Positions 34,911 to 43,129 of a stretch of 64,000 nt of DNA are shown here, one piece after another. The notes beneath the pieces were generated by a model. The model saw only the letters and a program-made list of their open reading frames with translations, was not told the DNA's origin and made no database searches. Each line of letters begins with the position of its first letter. Positions within the stretch are counted from its first letter, which is position 1. The translations under genes and the position numbers were made by a program. This DNA comes from 38-11 sp964539975. Lineage in GTDB: Bacteria; Bacillota; Clostridia; Tissierellales; Dethiosulfatibacteraceae. Location of the stretch: assembly GCA_964539975.1 (NCBI GenBank), contig CAZIKK010000005.1, positions 57,439-121,438 of the forward strand, given 5' to 3'.

Positions 34911-34943
34911 GGTCCTCATATTTTATTGAGGGCCTTTTTTGTG
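34911..34943 (+). terminator. Terminator after yvrJ
   Basis: GGTCCTCA pairs with TGAGGGCC over a seven-base loop, followed by TTTTTTG. Confidence 0.85.
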
Positions 34944-35023
34944 TATTTTTCAATTGTTCCATATGTTCGACCACTTTTGTTCACGCTATTGTCTCGTAGG
35001 ATTTGTTGGTTGGAATAACTAAG

Positions 35024-35053
35024 TTATGCACATTGTCCACAGAGTTGTCCACA
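35024..35053 (+). promoter_or_regulatory. Cluster of three DnaA-box-like 9-mers
   Basis: TTATGCACA (35024-35032) abuts TTGTCCACA (35033-35041), and a second TTGTCCACA follows at 35045-35053. The first fits the TTATNCACA consensus; the others differ from TTATCCACA at one base. All point the same way. The surrounding non-coding stretch (34944-35175) holds no other feature I recognise apart from TATAAT near 35131. Confidence 0.6.
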
Positions 35054-35175
35054 ATTTAATCACACCCTGTTAGCGCACAAATAGACTGTATATTCATTCA
35101 TTTTTTCTCCCATTCCTTTTATTTTTATAGTATAATGGAGCTAATCACGACAAAACTAATTTCGAGGGGGAAATC

Positions 35176-36423
35176 ATGGGTAAGTTTTCAAAACAGGAGA
35201 TCAGCTGGATACTCTACGACTGCGGAAACTCCGCATACTCAATGGCCATCACCACCGCACTATTGCCCATCTATTTTGGCATGTTTCGGGGTGGTCACAG
35301 CATGGATCTAGGCTATTTCAATTCCTTGGCTAGCATTCTTGTGGCCATCATCAGCCCCATACTAGGCACCATTGCTGATTACAAAGATAAAAAGAAACGG
35401 TTTTTCTTGTTTTTCTTTCTGCTGGGAATTGTTTTTACCGCAGGTCTAGCGATTGTGCCTATCGGTTCCTGGCAACTATTGATCTTTTTCTATGTTCTTA
35501 CTGTATTAGGCTTTTCGGGTGCCAATATTTTCTACGATTCTTTTTTGGTGGATACCACTACAGATGAGAGGATGGACCGAGTGTCTACAGACGGTTTTGC
35601 TTATGGCTATATCGCCAGCATCATACCTTTCGGCATCAGTTTGGCCGTTGTCTATTTCATTGGAATGGACGAATACCTAGGCTATCAATTGGGATTTGTC
35701 ATCACAGCCTTGTGGTGGGGACTTTTCACCATACCCATGATTAGAAACGTTCGTCAAAAGCATTACATCGAGCCTGAATCCCAACCCATCAAAAAAAGCT
35801 TCATCCGTTTGGGACGCACCTTTAAGAACATTCGATCACACAAGCCTGTTTTTGTGTTTCTCATCGCCTATTTCCTCTACATCGATGGCGTAGACACTAT
35901 TATCAAGATGGCCGTCCCTTATGCTCAAAGTGTTTTAGGTGGAGATTCTTTTGATATGTTTGTTTTGCTAGGCATTTTGTTGATCATACAAATTATTGCT
36001 TTCCCCTGTGCCATCATCTACGGTCGTCTTGCCGAAAGATTCACCACAAAACGCATGATTTTTGTGGGTATTTTTACCTATATCATCGCTTGCATTTATG
36101 CCTATCGCATCAACAACATCAACGATATTTTTATTCTAGGGGGCATGATCGGATCCGCCCAGGGAGGCATCCAAGCCTTGAGCCGATCCTACTACGCCAA
36201 AATTATTCCGAAAAAGAACTCTAATGAATTTTTTGGTTTCTACAATGTTTTTGGGAAATTCGCTGCTATCCTTGGTCCTTTTATCATGGCATTTGTTACC
36301 GATATGACTGGTGATCCAAGAAACAGCATTCTAGGCATTGTCCCTCTGTTCATTCTGGGTTTCATTATTTTGTTGTTCTTGCCTAAATCCACTCAAAGCA
36401 TAGAAGTAGTGGAAGTTGAGTAA
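35176..36423 (+). CDS. MFS transporter, UMF1/Atg22-like family
   Basis: A 415-residue membrane protein with twelve expected helices. The N-terminus ISWILYDCGNSAYSMAITTALLPIYF is diagnostic for the UMF1 (Atg22-like) branch of the major facilitator superfamily. Further matches are GTIADYKDKKKRFF and GGMIGSAQGGIQALSRSYYAKIIP. Yeast Atg22 exports amino acids from the vacuole; bacterial members are uncharacterised, so substrate is unknown. The ATG at 35176 follows GAGGGGG. It is monocistronic between two terminators. Confidence 0.92.
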   Translation: MGKFSKQEISWILYDCGNSAYSMAITTALLPIYFGMFRGGHSMDLGYFNSLASILVAIISPILGTIADYKDKKKRFFLFFFLLGIVFTAGLAIVPIGSWQLLIFFYVLTVLGFSGANIFYDSFLVDTTTDERMDRVSTDGFAYGYIASIIPFGISLAVVYFIGMDEYLGYQLGFVITALWWGLFTIPMIRNVRQKHYIEPESQPIKKSFIRLGRTFKNIRSHKPVFVFLIAYFLYIDGVDTIIKMAVPYAQSVLGGDSFDMFVLLGILLIIQIIAFPCAIIYGRLAERFTTKRMIFVGIFTYIIACIYAYRINNINDIFILGGMIGSAQGGIQALSRSYYAKIIPKKNSNEFFGFYNVFGKFAAILGPFIMAFVTDMTGDPRNSILGIVPLFILGFIILLFLPKSTQSIEVVEVE

Positions 36424-36432
36424 TAAAGATTA

Positions 36433-36462
36433 AAAAGGCTGACTCAATAGTCAGCCTTTTAT
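36433..36462. terminator. Bidirectional terminator of MFS and ATPase genes
   Basis: AAAAGGCTGACT pairs with AGTCAGCCTTTT across CAAT. The stop codon of the convergent ATPase gene lies inside the stem. Confidence 0.88.
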
Positions 36463-38382
36463 CATTCGGGTCGCGTTTAAAACAGCTATCAGAGCTACTC
36501 CTACGTCAGCAAATACAGCTTGATACATGCTAGCCAATCCAAACGCTCCCAACACCATGACGATGCCTTTAACCCCTAATGCCACTCCTATATTCTGCCA
36601 CACAATGCTTCGTGTCCTTCTTGCTATTTCAAGACTCTTTACCACTTGATTCACGTCATCTGTCATCAAAACCACATCGGCCGCTTCTACTGCCGCATCG
36701 GATCCAATACCGCCCATAGCAAAGCCCACATCAGCTCCTGCCAACAAAGGAGCATCATTGATGCCGTCTCCCACTGCTATCGTTGTTGTTTGTCGATTCA
36801 AGTAAGTTTTCATAATACTCAGTTTGTCCCCAGGAAGCAAGCTATGATGGATCACATCCATCTCCAAAGAGGTCCCGATTTTTTCTGCTGTATTCTCATT
36901 ATCTCCTGTCAAAAGAATGACTTCACTAATCCCGTTGGCCTTCAACGCTTTTGCAATGCCGTAGCTGCTATCCTTGATGGTGTCTTCCACCACCATGAAA
37001 CCCAAATACTTGCCTTCCACAGCCACATGAACCACTGTGCCATCAGGCTCTTCTTCGTTCCCCGTAAAATGTCCCAACTGTTTTGTCATCATTCTGCTGT
37101 TTCCAACCACCACTTTCTTACCTGACACCCAAGTGACGGTTCCATAACCTGAGTGCTCTTGATAATCTTCAATGATGGTTTTTTCCATATTTTTCGCGTA
37201 ACTTTTCCTGATGGCTTCTCCTATCGGATGATTAGAGTAGTACTCTCCGTAGGCTCCATAATAAAGCAGTTCGTTCTCTCCATCTTCTACTGTTGGGTAG
37301 ATGCCTGTCACGGAGAATTCTCCTTTTGTCAGTGTCCCAGTCTTATCAAAAATCACTCTGTCCGCATGGACCAAAGCTTCCAGAAAATTGCCGCCTTTCA
37401 CCAAAATGCCATGACGCGATGCTGCACCAATCCCTCCAAAATAAGCAAGGGGAATAGACAACACCAAAGCACAGGGACAAGAAATGACCAAAAATATCAA
37501 GCCCCTGTAAATCCATTGACTTGTCAACTCTCCATGTTGAATCAACGAGGGCACCGTTCCAATGACTACCGCCAAAAACACAACCAAAGGTGTGTAGTAC
37601 CGTGCGAACTTTGTGATAAAGTCCTCTGTTTTAGCCTTTCCTTTAGATGCCGACTCAACCGCCTTCAAAATTTTTGTGGTCGTGGATTCTTCCGACACTT
37701 TGTCCACCCGGACTCTTAAGACACCTGTTAAATTGATCCCTCCAGCCATCAGCTGTTCTCCCTTCAGTTTCTCTTGGGGCAATGACTCCCCTGTTAAAGC
37801 CGCGTAGTCAACTGTGGTTTCTCCTTCTATGATGGTTCCATCCAACGGAATCCGCTCTCCTGGCTTCACAACAATGATTTCATTTACTGATATGATTTCA
37901 GGAGACACCTTTTTTATTTGTCCTGGACACTCAAGATTTGCATAATCTGGTTTAATGGTCAACAACGCGCGAATAGAGCGTTTGGATTTGTCCACAGCTA
38001 GCTCCTGCATATGTTCGCCTATGCTGTAAAACAACATAACTGCCACCACTTCGGGATACTCGCCAATAATCAACGCCCCCGCGGTTGCAAGGGTCATTAG
38101 AAAGTTTTCATCAAAAACTTTTCCTTTCAACAAATTTCGGATAGCTGCCAGCACCACTTCATATCCCAATAATACGTAAGCAACGATGAACAACACCATT
38201 CCCACCTGGGTTTGTCTCAGTAAAAATCCCCCTGCAAAAACCATCGCTCCTAAGAGGATTCTAACTCTACTTCTCCTTTCTTTCCACGGTGTTTCTATAA
38301 GAGCCACCTCTTCTTTTTGATCCATCATTCCTGTAAAATCAATTCCACAATGGTCACAACCACAAGATTCTTTTGTTGCCAT
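36451..38382 (-). CDS. cadA: Heavy-metal translocating P-type ATPase (CadA/ZntA type)
   Basis: P1B-type ATPase, 643 residues, exporting Cd2+/Zn2+/Pb2+ from the cytoplasm. The metal-path motif CPC is in SCPCALVLSIP (about residue 302), the phosphorylated Asp in DKTGTLT (about 344), with GDGINDAPLLAGADVG near the C-terminus and about eight helices. There is no full HMA domain; only a short Cys/His tail, SCGCDHCGIDF, at residues 6-16. I choose ATG 38382, spaced eight bases from AAAGGAAG. It lies 32 bases after a CadC-like repressor. The CPC and CadC context point to Cd/Zn rather than Cu. Confidence 0.94.
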   Translation of the reverse strand: MATKESCGCDHCGIDFTGMMDQKEEVALIETPWKERRSRVRILLGAMVFAGGFLLRQTQVGMVLFIVAYVLLGYEVVLAAIRNLLKGKVFDENFLMTLATAGALIIGEYPEVVAVMLFYSIGEHMQELAVDKSKRSIRALLTIKPDYANLECPGQIKKVSPEIISVNEIIVVKPGERIPLDGTIIEGETTVDYAALTGESLPQEKLKGEQLMAGGINLTGVLRVRVDKVSEESTTTKILKAVESASKGKAKTEDFITKFARYYTPLVVFLAVVIGTVPSLIQHGELTSQWIYRGLIFLVISCPCALVLSIPLAYFGGIGAASRHGILVKGGNFLEALVHADRVIFDKTGTLTKGEFSVTGIYPTVEDGENELLYYGAYGEYYSNHPIGEAIRKSYAKNMEKTIIEDYQEHSGYGTVTWVSGKKVVVGNSRMMTKQLGHFTGNEEEPDGTVVHVAVEGKYLGFMVVEDTIKDSSYGIAKALKANGISEVILLTGDNENTAEKIGTSLEMDVIHHSLLPGDKLSIMKTYLNRQTTTIAVGDGINDAPLLAGADVGFAMGGIGSDAAVEAADVVLMTDDVNQVVKSLEIARRTRSIVWQNIGVALGVKGIVMVLGAFGLASMYQAVFADVGVALIAVLNATRMIKG

Positions 38383-38414
38383 CTTCATCTTCCTTTCTGT
38401 CTATTTGTTTTATT

Positions 38415-38774
38415 CTATCCATGCTTCACATGTTCCAATCCTTGTGAAAAAATCTGATTCACATGGGCGTCATCCAGGGCATAAAATCTATTTTTCCCTT
38501 CTTTTCTGAACTTCACCAACTTGGCCTGCTTTAAAGTCTTCAGCTGGTGGGAAACAGCTGATTGACTCAAACATAAGACTACTGACAAATCACACACACA
38601 CATCTCTTGGATAGACAAAGCCTGAAGAATCTTAATTCTTGTACTATCTCCCAATACTTTGAACAACTCCGCCAACGCATCCACGGTGATTTCAGGTAGC
38701 ATTTGTGCTCTAGCTTGTGTCACCGCTTCCTCATGAACACAAAATCCTTCGCAAATCCCTTCGTTCTTTATCAT
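38415..38774 (-). CDS. cadC: ArsR/SmtB family metal-responsive repressor (CadC-like)
   Basis: A 119-residue winged-helix repressor. It has the full CadC alpha-3N metal site: Cys8 and Cys12 in the N-terminal tail, and Cys59 and Cys61 in EMCVCDL, offset by one from S. aureus CadC (7, 11, 58, 60). The DNA-recognition helix is LSQSAVSHQLKTLKQAKLV. Cd2+, Pb2+ or Zn2+ binding should release it from DNA. A GGAG site lies before the ATG, and an operator-like palindrome just upstream. It is co-transcribed with the ATPase. Confidence 0.94.
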   Translation of the reverse strand: MIKNEGICEGFCVHEEAVTQARAQMLPEITVDALAELFKVLGDSTRIKILQALSIQEMCVCDLSVVLCLSQSAVSHQLKTLKQAKLVKFRKEGKNRFYALDDAHVNQIFSQGLEHVKHG

Positions 38775-38788
38775 CTTTGTCTCCTTTT

Positions 38789-38808
38789 ATATGAATGATT
38801 GCTCATAT
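38789..38808. promoter_or_regulatory. Candidate CadC operator
   Basis: Inverted repeat ATATGA (38789-38794) and TCATAT (38803-38808) with an eight-base centre, between the promoter and start of the repressor gene, as expected for ArsR/SmtB autoregulation. Confidence 0.6.
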
Positions 38809-38818
38809 GTTCATCTAT

Positions 38819-38847
38819 ATTTTAGTGTGAATTGATTGGCATGTCAA
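38819..38847 (-). promoter_or_regulatory. Promoter of the cadC-cadA operon
   Basis: On minus, TTGACA (38842-38847), 17-base spacer, TAAAAT (38819-38824). Confidence 0.78.
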
Positions 38848-38865
38848 GTATTTTTGACGTATAAT
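38836..38865 (+). promoter_or_regulatory. Promoter of the phospholipase-like gene
   Basis: TTGGCA (38836-38841), 18-base spacer, TATAAT (38860-38865). Its -35 abuts the divergent cadC -35, so the two promoters compete for the same DNA. Confidence 0.6.
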
Positions 38866-38890
38866 AAAAATATCTGTACAGGAGGTTTGC

Positions 38891-39883
38891 ATGTCTGATT
38901 TTATCAATCATTATCGTTGTGGCCAGGAAGCCTTAGCTACTGTTGATTCTAACACCAGAAATATCATCGTGAAAAATCGCGTCTTATTCAATTTGGGTTG
39001 TCAAGGACCTGATTTTTTCCTGTATCACGGTATTGTGCCTTGGAAAAAAGACCATGGATTTGCTCAGTATGCCCAATGGATCCACCAAGGACCTTCCAAC
39101 AAACTGTTTCATTCCATGGCCCACTTTTATTACACCCTTAAAGACCCCTCACATAAAAACAAAGCCATCGCCTATATTCTAGGGTATCTTTGTCATCATA
39201 CACTAGACGCTATCACACATCCTTTTGTTTTCTATTTTTCCGGTTTAGACGCTCATCTTCACAAAGAGTATGAGATGGCTTTGGATGTTCTTAACGCACA
39301 ACACCAAGGTTATCCACCAGCCTATCAATTCAATTTTAATGAATTGTATTCATTGGACCCCTTGGATATCACCATTATTCAAAATATTCATCATCATATC
39401 CTAAGCTCTATTTGGGAGATGATGATGCCCGAATCTGCTGTGCCCACTTGTCTAAAGGATATGGCTTTTTTGACTCGACTTTTCCCGGATCCCACAGGTT
39501 TGAAAAGAAGGGTCGCAAAATCCATTGAATCGATTATCAACAGACCCCATATCTTTTCAAAAGCTTTTCTCAATAAATCCTACCCCGATCTGGATGATTA
39601 CATGAACCTGACACGCCAAATTTGGTGCCACCCTTGCAATGCACATTTGACCTACAATTTTTCATACCCTGACTTATACCACCAATCTGTCCAGTCCGCC
39701 GCGAAGAAATTGGTGGATTTTTCAACCATCATTCAAAACACCGATTATCAGGATGAAGGTTTGGAAAGACAAATCGCTGGAATTATAAAAAACTCCTCCT
39801 TTGAAACAGGAGAAGTCTTTTCATATGAAAATCTCGTCAATACAATTCCTATGAAGCATTTCCAACCGAAAAGGTTTTTCTGA
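38891..39883 (+). CDS. Zinc-dependent phospholipase C-like protein
   Basis: A 330-residue protein of the Zn-dependent phospholipase C/S1-P1 nuclease fold family. Multiple metal-ligand-like histidines and aspartates are visible: GCQGPDFFLYH near residue 36, KLFHSMAHFYY near 75 and YLCHHTLDAITHPFVFYFSG near 100. It has no signal peptide, so it is a cytosolic branch of unknown role. The ATG follows CAGGAGG. It diverges from the cad operon with overlapping promoters, but nothing else links it to metal resistance. True catalytic activity is unproven. Confidence 0.8.
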   Translation: MSDFINHYRCGQEALATVDSNTRNIIVKNRVLFNLGCQGPDFFLYHGIVPWKKDHGFAQYAQWIHQGPSNKLFHSMAHFYYTLKDPSHKNKAIAYILGYLCHHTLDAITHPFVFYFSGLDAHLHKEYEMALDVLNAQHQGYPPAYQFNFNELYSLDPLDITIIQNIHHHILSSIWEMMMPESAVPTCLKDMAFLTRLFPDPTGLKRRVAKSIESIINRPHIFSKAFLNKSYPDLDDYMNLTRQIWCHPCNAHLTYNFSYPDLYHQSVQSAAKKLVDFSTIIQNTDYQDEGLERQIAGIIKNSSFETGEVFSYENLVNTIPMKHFQPKRFF

Positions 39884-39897
39884 GATGCCTTCCGTTG

Positions 39898-41277
39898 TTA
39901 TTTGCCCCAGGACAGTTGATTTCTTCGTATGGTCTTGCCTAATCGACCTTGAGTGATGTCATGGCCCTCCAAAGCTACCTTCCCTGCCACGATCACATGA
40001 CTAATACCCACAGGTGGTGCCACCGGATCCATAAACGTTGCCTTGTCAATGATGGTGTCTGGATTAAAGATGGTGATGTCCGCGTCAAAACCCGGCTTTA
40101 TCTCGCCCTTTGCATCCAAACCCATTCGTCTTGCCGGCACTTGGGTCATTTTTCTCAACGCATCCATAAAAGGAATGGCCTTTTCATCCCTTGCATACTT
40201 GCCCAAAACCCTAGGGAATGTTCCCGCAGCTCTCGGATGTCCAGCAGATCGGTTGAGCAAAGCATCACTTGCAACCGACATGAAAGGCGCATTCAAAGCC
40301 TCTATCACTTCTTCTTCGTTCATCACAAACGCAACTGCCAACATACTGGGGTAGTCCTTTCTGGCTCGATAAAACAATGCTTCATCACAATACTTGCCTT
40401 TGTACGGATCCTCTGTTAGAAGAATGCTGTCATAAGATTTGTTCCATGCTTCGAAACAGCCTTCATCAAACACTGCACTGCCTATCCGAGTGCTAAATGC
40501 GTCGTAAGGGTAACAATCTGCTTCTATGCTGTACCCTTCATCTATAGCTTTTTGAATAAGTTTCAAAGACTCTGTCATATGCCCAAATGCAGAACAACTG
40601 CCAATATGTGAAATCTGCATGGGTTTTCCTGTTTCCTTTGAAATATCAATCATTTCGATAATGGAGGCCACCGATTTATCTGCATCTGCCCGATAATGGG
40701 CTGCCAACATGATATCGTTATAATCCACCGAATTGCCCATAGCTATTAGTTCCTCAAAGGAGATGCTTGGAGAATACTCAATCCCAAAAGAAACACCAAT
40801 GGCACCATGTTCTTCAATATAGACCTTCGCCATTTCCTGCATTTTTCTCACTTCAGATTTCGTCGCAGATCGGTATTCGTCAATGCCCAATTCTTTTCTT
40901 AGAAAATTATGCCCAATATAGCTAAGATAATTGATCGGTGCGCCATTCTTTTCTACAAAATCCATAAACACATCTGTCTTTTGTCGGTTATTGCCACAAT
41001 TCCCGCCAACCGCTGTGGTCACACCCATTCTCAACATCTTGTTGGCAATGTCGTAATCATCACCATCTACTGTGTTCCCAATAACTTCCTCATGCATATG
41101 AATATCGATAAATCCAGGAGACACGACCATATTTTCCCCATCAATGGTTCTTTTTCCCTGTTCGGGACAGTTTCCTACATCTAGGATTTTTCCATCTTTG
41201 ATTCCTACATCTGCCGTCTTTAGAACGCCTTTCTCAAAGTCAGCAACCTTACCATTTCTGATCACAATATCATACAT
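39898..41277 (-). CDS. D-aminoacylase / N-acyl-D-amino-acid deacylase family
   Basis: Amidohydrolase, 459 residues, with a small beta-sandwich around a TIM barrel. The metal site shows GFIDIHMHEE (about residues 60-69), VGGNCGNN, AAHYRADAD, QISHIG and the late ASDALLNRSAGHPRAAGTFPRVLGKY, which is characteristic of D-aminoacylases. These remove acyl groups from N-acyl-D-amino acids or related N-acyl compounds. The ATG at 41277 follows AAAGGAGGGG; an in-frame upstream start lacks a site. It stands alone. D-specificity is inferred from family only. Confidence 0.89.
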   Translation of the reverse strand: MYDIVIRNGKVADFEKGVLKTADVGIKDGKILDVGNCPEQGKRTIDGENMVVSPGFIDIHMHEEVIGNTVDGDDYDIANKMLRMGVTTAVGGNCGNNRQKTDVFMDFVEKNGAPINYLSYIGHNFLRKELGIDEYRSATKSEVRKMQEMAKVYIEEHGAIGVSFGIEYSPSISFEELIAMGNSVDYNDIMLAAHYRADADKSVASIIEMIDISKETGKPMQISHIGSCSAFGHMTESLKLIQKAIDEGYSIEADCYPYDAFSTRIGSAVFDEGCFEAWNKSYDSILLTEDPYKGKYCDEALFYRARKDYPSMLAVAFVMNEEEVIEALNAPFMSVASDALLNRSAGHPRAAGTFPRVLGKYARDEKAIPFMDALRKMTQVPARRMGLDAKGEIKPGFDADITIFNPDTIIDKATFMDPVAPPVGISHVIVAGKVALEGHDITQGRLGKTIRRNQLSWGK

Positions 41278-41349
41278 GCAAATCCCCTCCTTTTCTATCA
41301 TTCTCTAACCTCATTATATCATGTTCCGAAAAAGTTGCCGATTTTTTTC

Positions 41350-41378
41350 TTGACGGGCGAAAAAAGTACCTGTATAAT
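41350..41378 (+). promoter_or_regulatory. Promoter of pyrG
   Basis: TTGACG (41350-41355), 17-base spacer, TATAAT (41373-41378), giving a leader of about 100 bases. On minus, an extended -10 TGATATAAT (hexamer 41313-41318) serves the D-aminoacylase gene. Confidence 0.75.
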
Positions 41379-41430
41379 AACTATGTTATAAATTGCATAT
41401 CCCTCAGTTTTGAGGCCATAATAATTACAC

Positions 41431-41465
41431 AAGGACCTAAAAAAAAACCCTTTTTTTAGGTCCTT
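41431..41465 (+). terminator. Candidate attenuator in the pyrG leader
   Basis: Long hairpin: AAGGACCTAAAAAAA pairs with TTTTTTTAGGTCCTT, ending 24 bases before pyrG. A smaller CCTCA/TGAGG hairpin (41402-41415) precedes it. pyrG in Firmicutes is often controlled by leader attenuation in response to CTP; here the initial transcript is not the GGG run used in Bacillus, so the mechanism is uncertain. Confidence 0.6.
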
Positions 41466-41488
41466 ATTCTATTGAATGGAGGCGTTAT

Positions 41489-43081
41489 ATGACCCAGTAC
41501 ATTTTTATCACCGGAGGTGTGGTTTCTTCCCTAGGAAAAGGCATCACCGCTGCTTCTTTAGGCCAGTTGTTGAAATCCCGAGGTTTGAAAGTCACTTTGC
41601 AAAAATTCGATCCCTACATCAACGTAGATCCTGGCACCATGAGCCCCTACCAACATGGCGAAGTCTTCGTAACAGAAGATGGTGCTGAAACAGATTTAGA
41701 CTTAGGTCATTACGAGAGATTTACCGATATTAACTTGACAAAGTACAGTAACATTACAACCGGAAAAGTCTACAGCAATGTCATTAACAAAGAACGTCGA
41801 GGCGACTACTTGGGGGGAACGGTTCAGGTCATTCCCCATATCACCAACGAGATTAAGGAAAAAGTCATCACCGTAGGAAGAGAGCAAGAAGCAGATGTGG
41901 TCATCACCGAAATTGGCGGAACTGTTGGAGACATAGAAAGCAATCCTTTTCTAGAAGCCATCCGTCAAATCAAATACGACGTAGGCAAAGAAAACGTGCT
42001 CTATATACACGTCACTTTAATCCCTTATTTATCCAAAGCTGGTGAGTTAAAAACCAAGCCCACCCAACATTCTGTCAAAGAACTGCGAGGCATCGGCATC
42101 CAACCTGACATTTTAGTTTGTCGATCAGAAAAAACCATTGGGTTGCTATTGAAAGAAAAGATCGCTTTGTTTTGCAACGTCAACGTAGAGGATGTCATCG
42201 AAAATTTGGATTCGGACAATCTTTATGAGGTCCCCTTATTGTTGGAAAACGAAGGGCTGGCTTCCTTGGTTTGCAAGAAATTAAACTTAACCGACGCCCT
42301 GCCTGATCTTTCTGTCTGGAAAGACATGTTGAAGCGCATGTCCCTTTCAAAAGGATCCGTCCAAATCGGCTTAGTAGGAAAATACGTGGAATTGAGAGAT
42401 GCCTACCTTTCCGTTGCGGAAGCTTTAACCCATGCCGGCATAGAAAATCATGTCCACGTCCGCATTCAATGGATCCACAGCGAAAATCTGAACCCAGACA
42501 ATTTTCACACTTCTCTTCAAGGGCTGGACGGCATTCTTGTCCCTGGAGGCTTTGGTGACCGTGGCATTTTTGGCAAAATATTGGCTGCTCGATATGCTCG
42601 AGAAACACAAACACCCTTTTTCGGCATTTGTCTAGGCATGCAAATGGCAGCCGTTGAGTTCGCCCAATCCGAACTCTCTTTAACGACCGCCAATTCTTCA
42701 GAATTCGATCCCCACACCCAACATCCTGTCATTGATTTAATGCCTGATCAAAAAGATGTTTCAAACAAAGGAGGCACCATGCGCCTCGGTGTTTATCCTT
42801 GTAAACTGGTTGCCGGATCCAAAGCTCGAGAAGCCTATGGTGAAGATTTAATCTACGAAAGACACCGTCACCGCTATGAGTTCAACAATCAGTACCGAGA
42901 TCTCTTTCAATCTTCTGGCATGCGCATCACCGGCTTGTCTCCAGATGAACGCTTGGTTGAAATTATGGAAATCCAAGATCATCCTTGGTATGTGGCTGTT
43001 CAGTTCCATCCTGAGTTCAAATCAAGGCCCACTCGATGTCATCCTCTTTTCAAGGATTTCATCAAAGCGTGCAAAAAATAG
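41489..43081 (+). CDS. pyrG: CTP synthase
   Basis: Makes CTP from UTP, ATP and glutamine. The 530-residue protein has the N-terminal synthetase domain (GGVVSSLGKGITAASLG at residues 9-25; EVFVTEDGAETDLDLGHYERF) and a C-terminal class I glutamine amidotransferase with the catalytic Cys in FGICLGMQ (about residue 381) and HPE near 507. Length is typical. The ATG follows TGGAGG. It is transcribed alone, behind a leader with a strong hairpin. Confidence 0.98.
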   Translation: MTQYIFITGGVVSSLGKGITAASLGQLLKSRGLKVTLQKFDPYINVDPGTMSPYQHGEVFVTEDGAETDLDLGHYERFTDINLTKYSNITTGKVYSNVINKERRGDYLGGTVQVIPHITNEIKEKVITVGREQEADVVITEIGGTVGDIESNPFLEAIRQIKYDVGKENVLYIHVTLIPYLSKAGELKTKPTQHSVKELRGIGIQPDILVCRSEKTIGLLLKEKIALFCNVNVEDVIENLDSDNLYEVPLLLENEGLASLVCKKLNLTDALPDLSVWKDMLKRMSLSKGSVQIGLVGKYVELRDAYLSVAEALTHAGIENHVHVRIQWIHSENLNPDNFHTSLQGLDGILVPGGFGDRGIFGKILAARYARETQTPFFGICLGMQMAAVEFAQSELSLTTANSSEFDPHTQHPVIDLMPDQKDVSNKGGTMRLGVYPCKLVAGSKAREAYGEDLIYERHRHRYEFNNQYRDLFQSSGMRITGLSPDERLVEIMEIQDHPWYVAVQFHPEFKSRPTRCHPLFKDFIKACKK

Positions 43082-43083
43082 AA

Positions 43084-43110
43084 ACAATCTCCTGCAATAC
43101 GGGAGATTGT
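43084..43110 (+). terminator. Hairpin after pyrG
   Basis: ACAATCTCC pairs with GGAGATTGT over nine bases, two bases after the stop, followed by CCTTATTT. Moderate terminator. Confidence 0.7.
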
Positions 43111-43129
43111 CCTTATTTAACCGATTCAT

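Noticed and set aside
36646..37719. Two long plus-strand open frames (159 and 188 codons) opposite the metal ATPase gene
   Set aside because: They lie wholly antisense to a gene with intact conserved motifs, have no ribosome binding sites and no recognisable domains.
42195..42614. 139-codon minus-strand frame inside pyrG
   Set aside because: Antisense shadow of a highly conserved enzyme, with no supporting motif or start signal.
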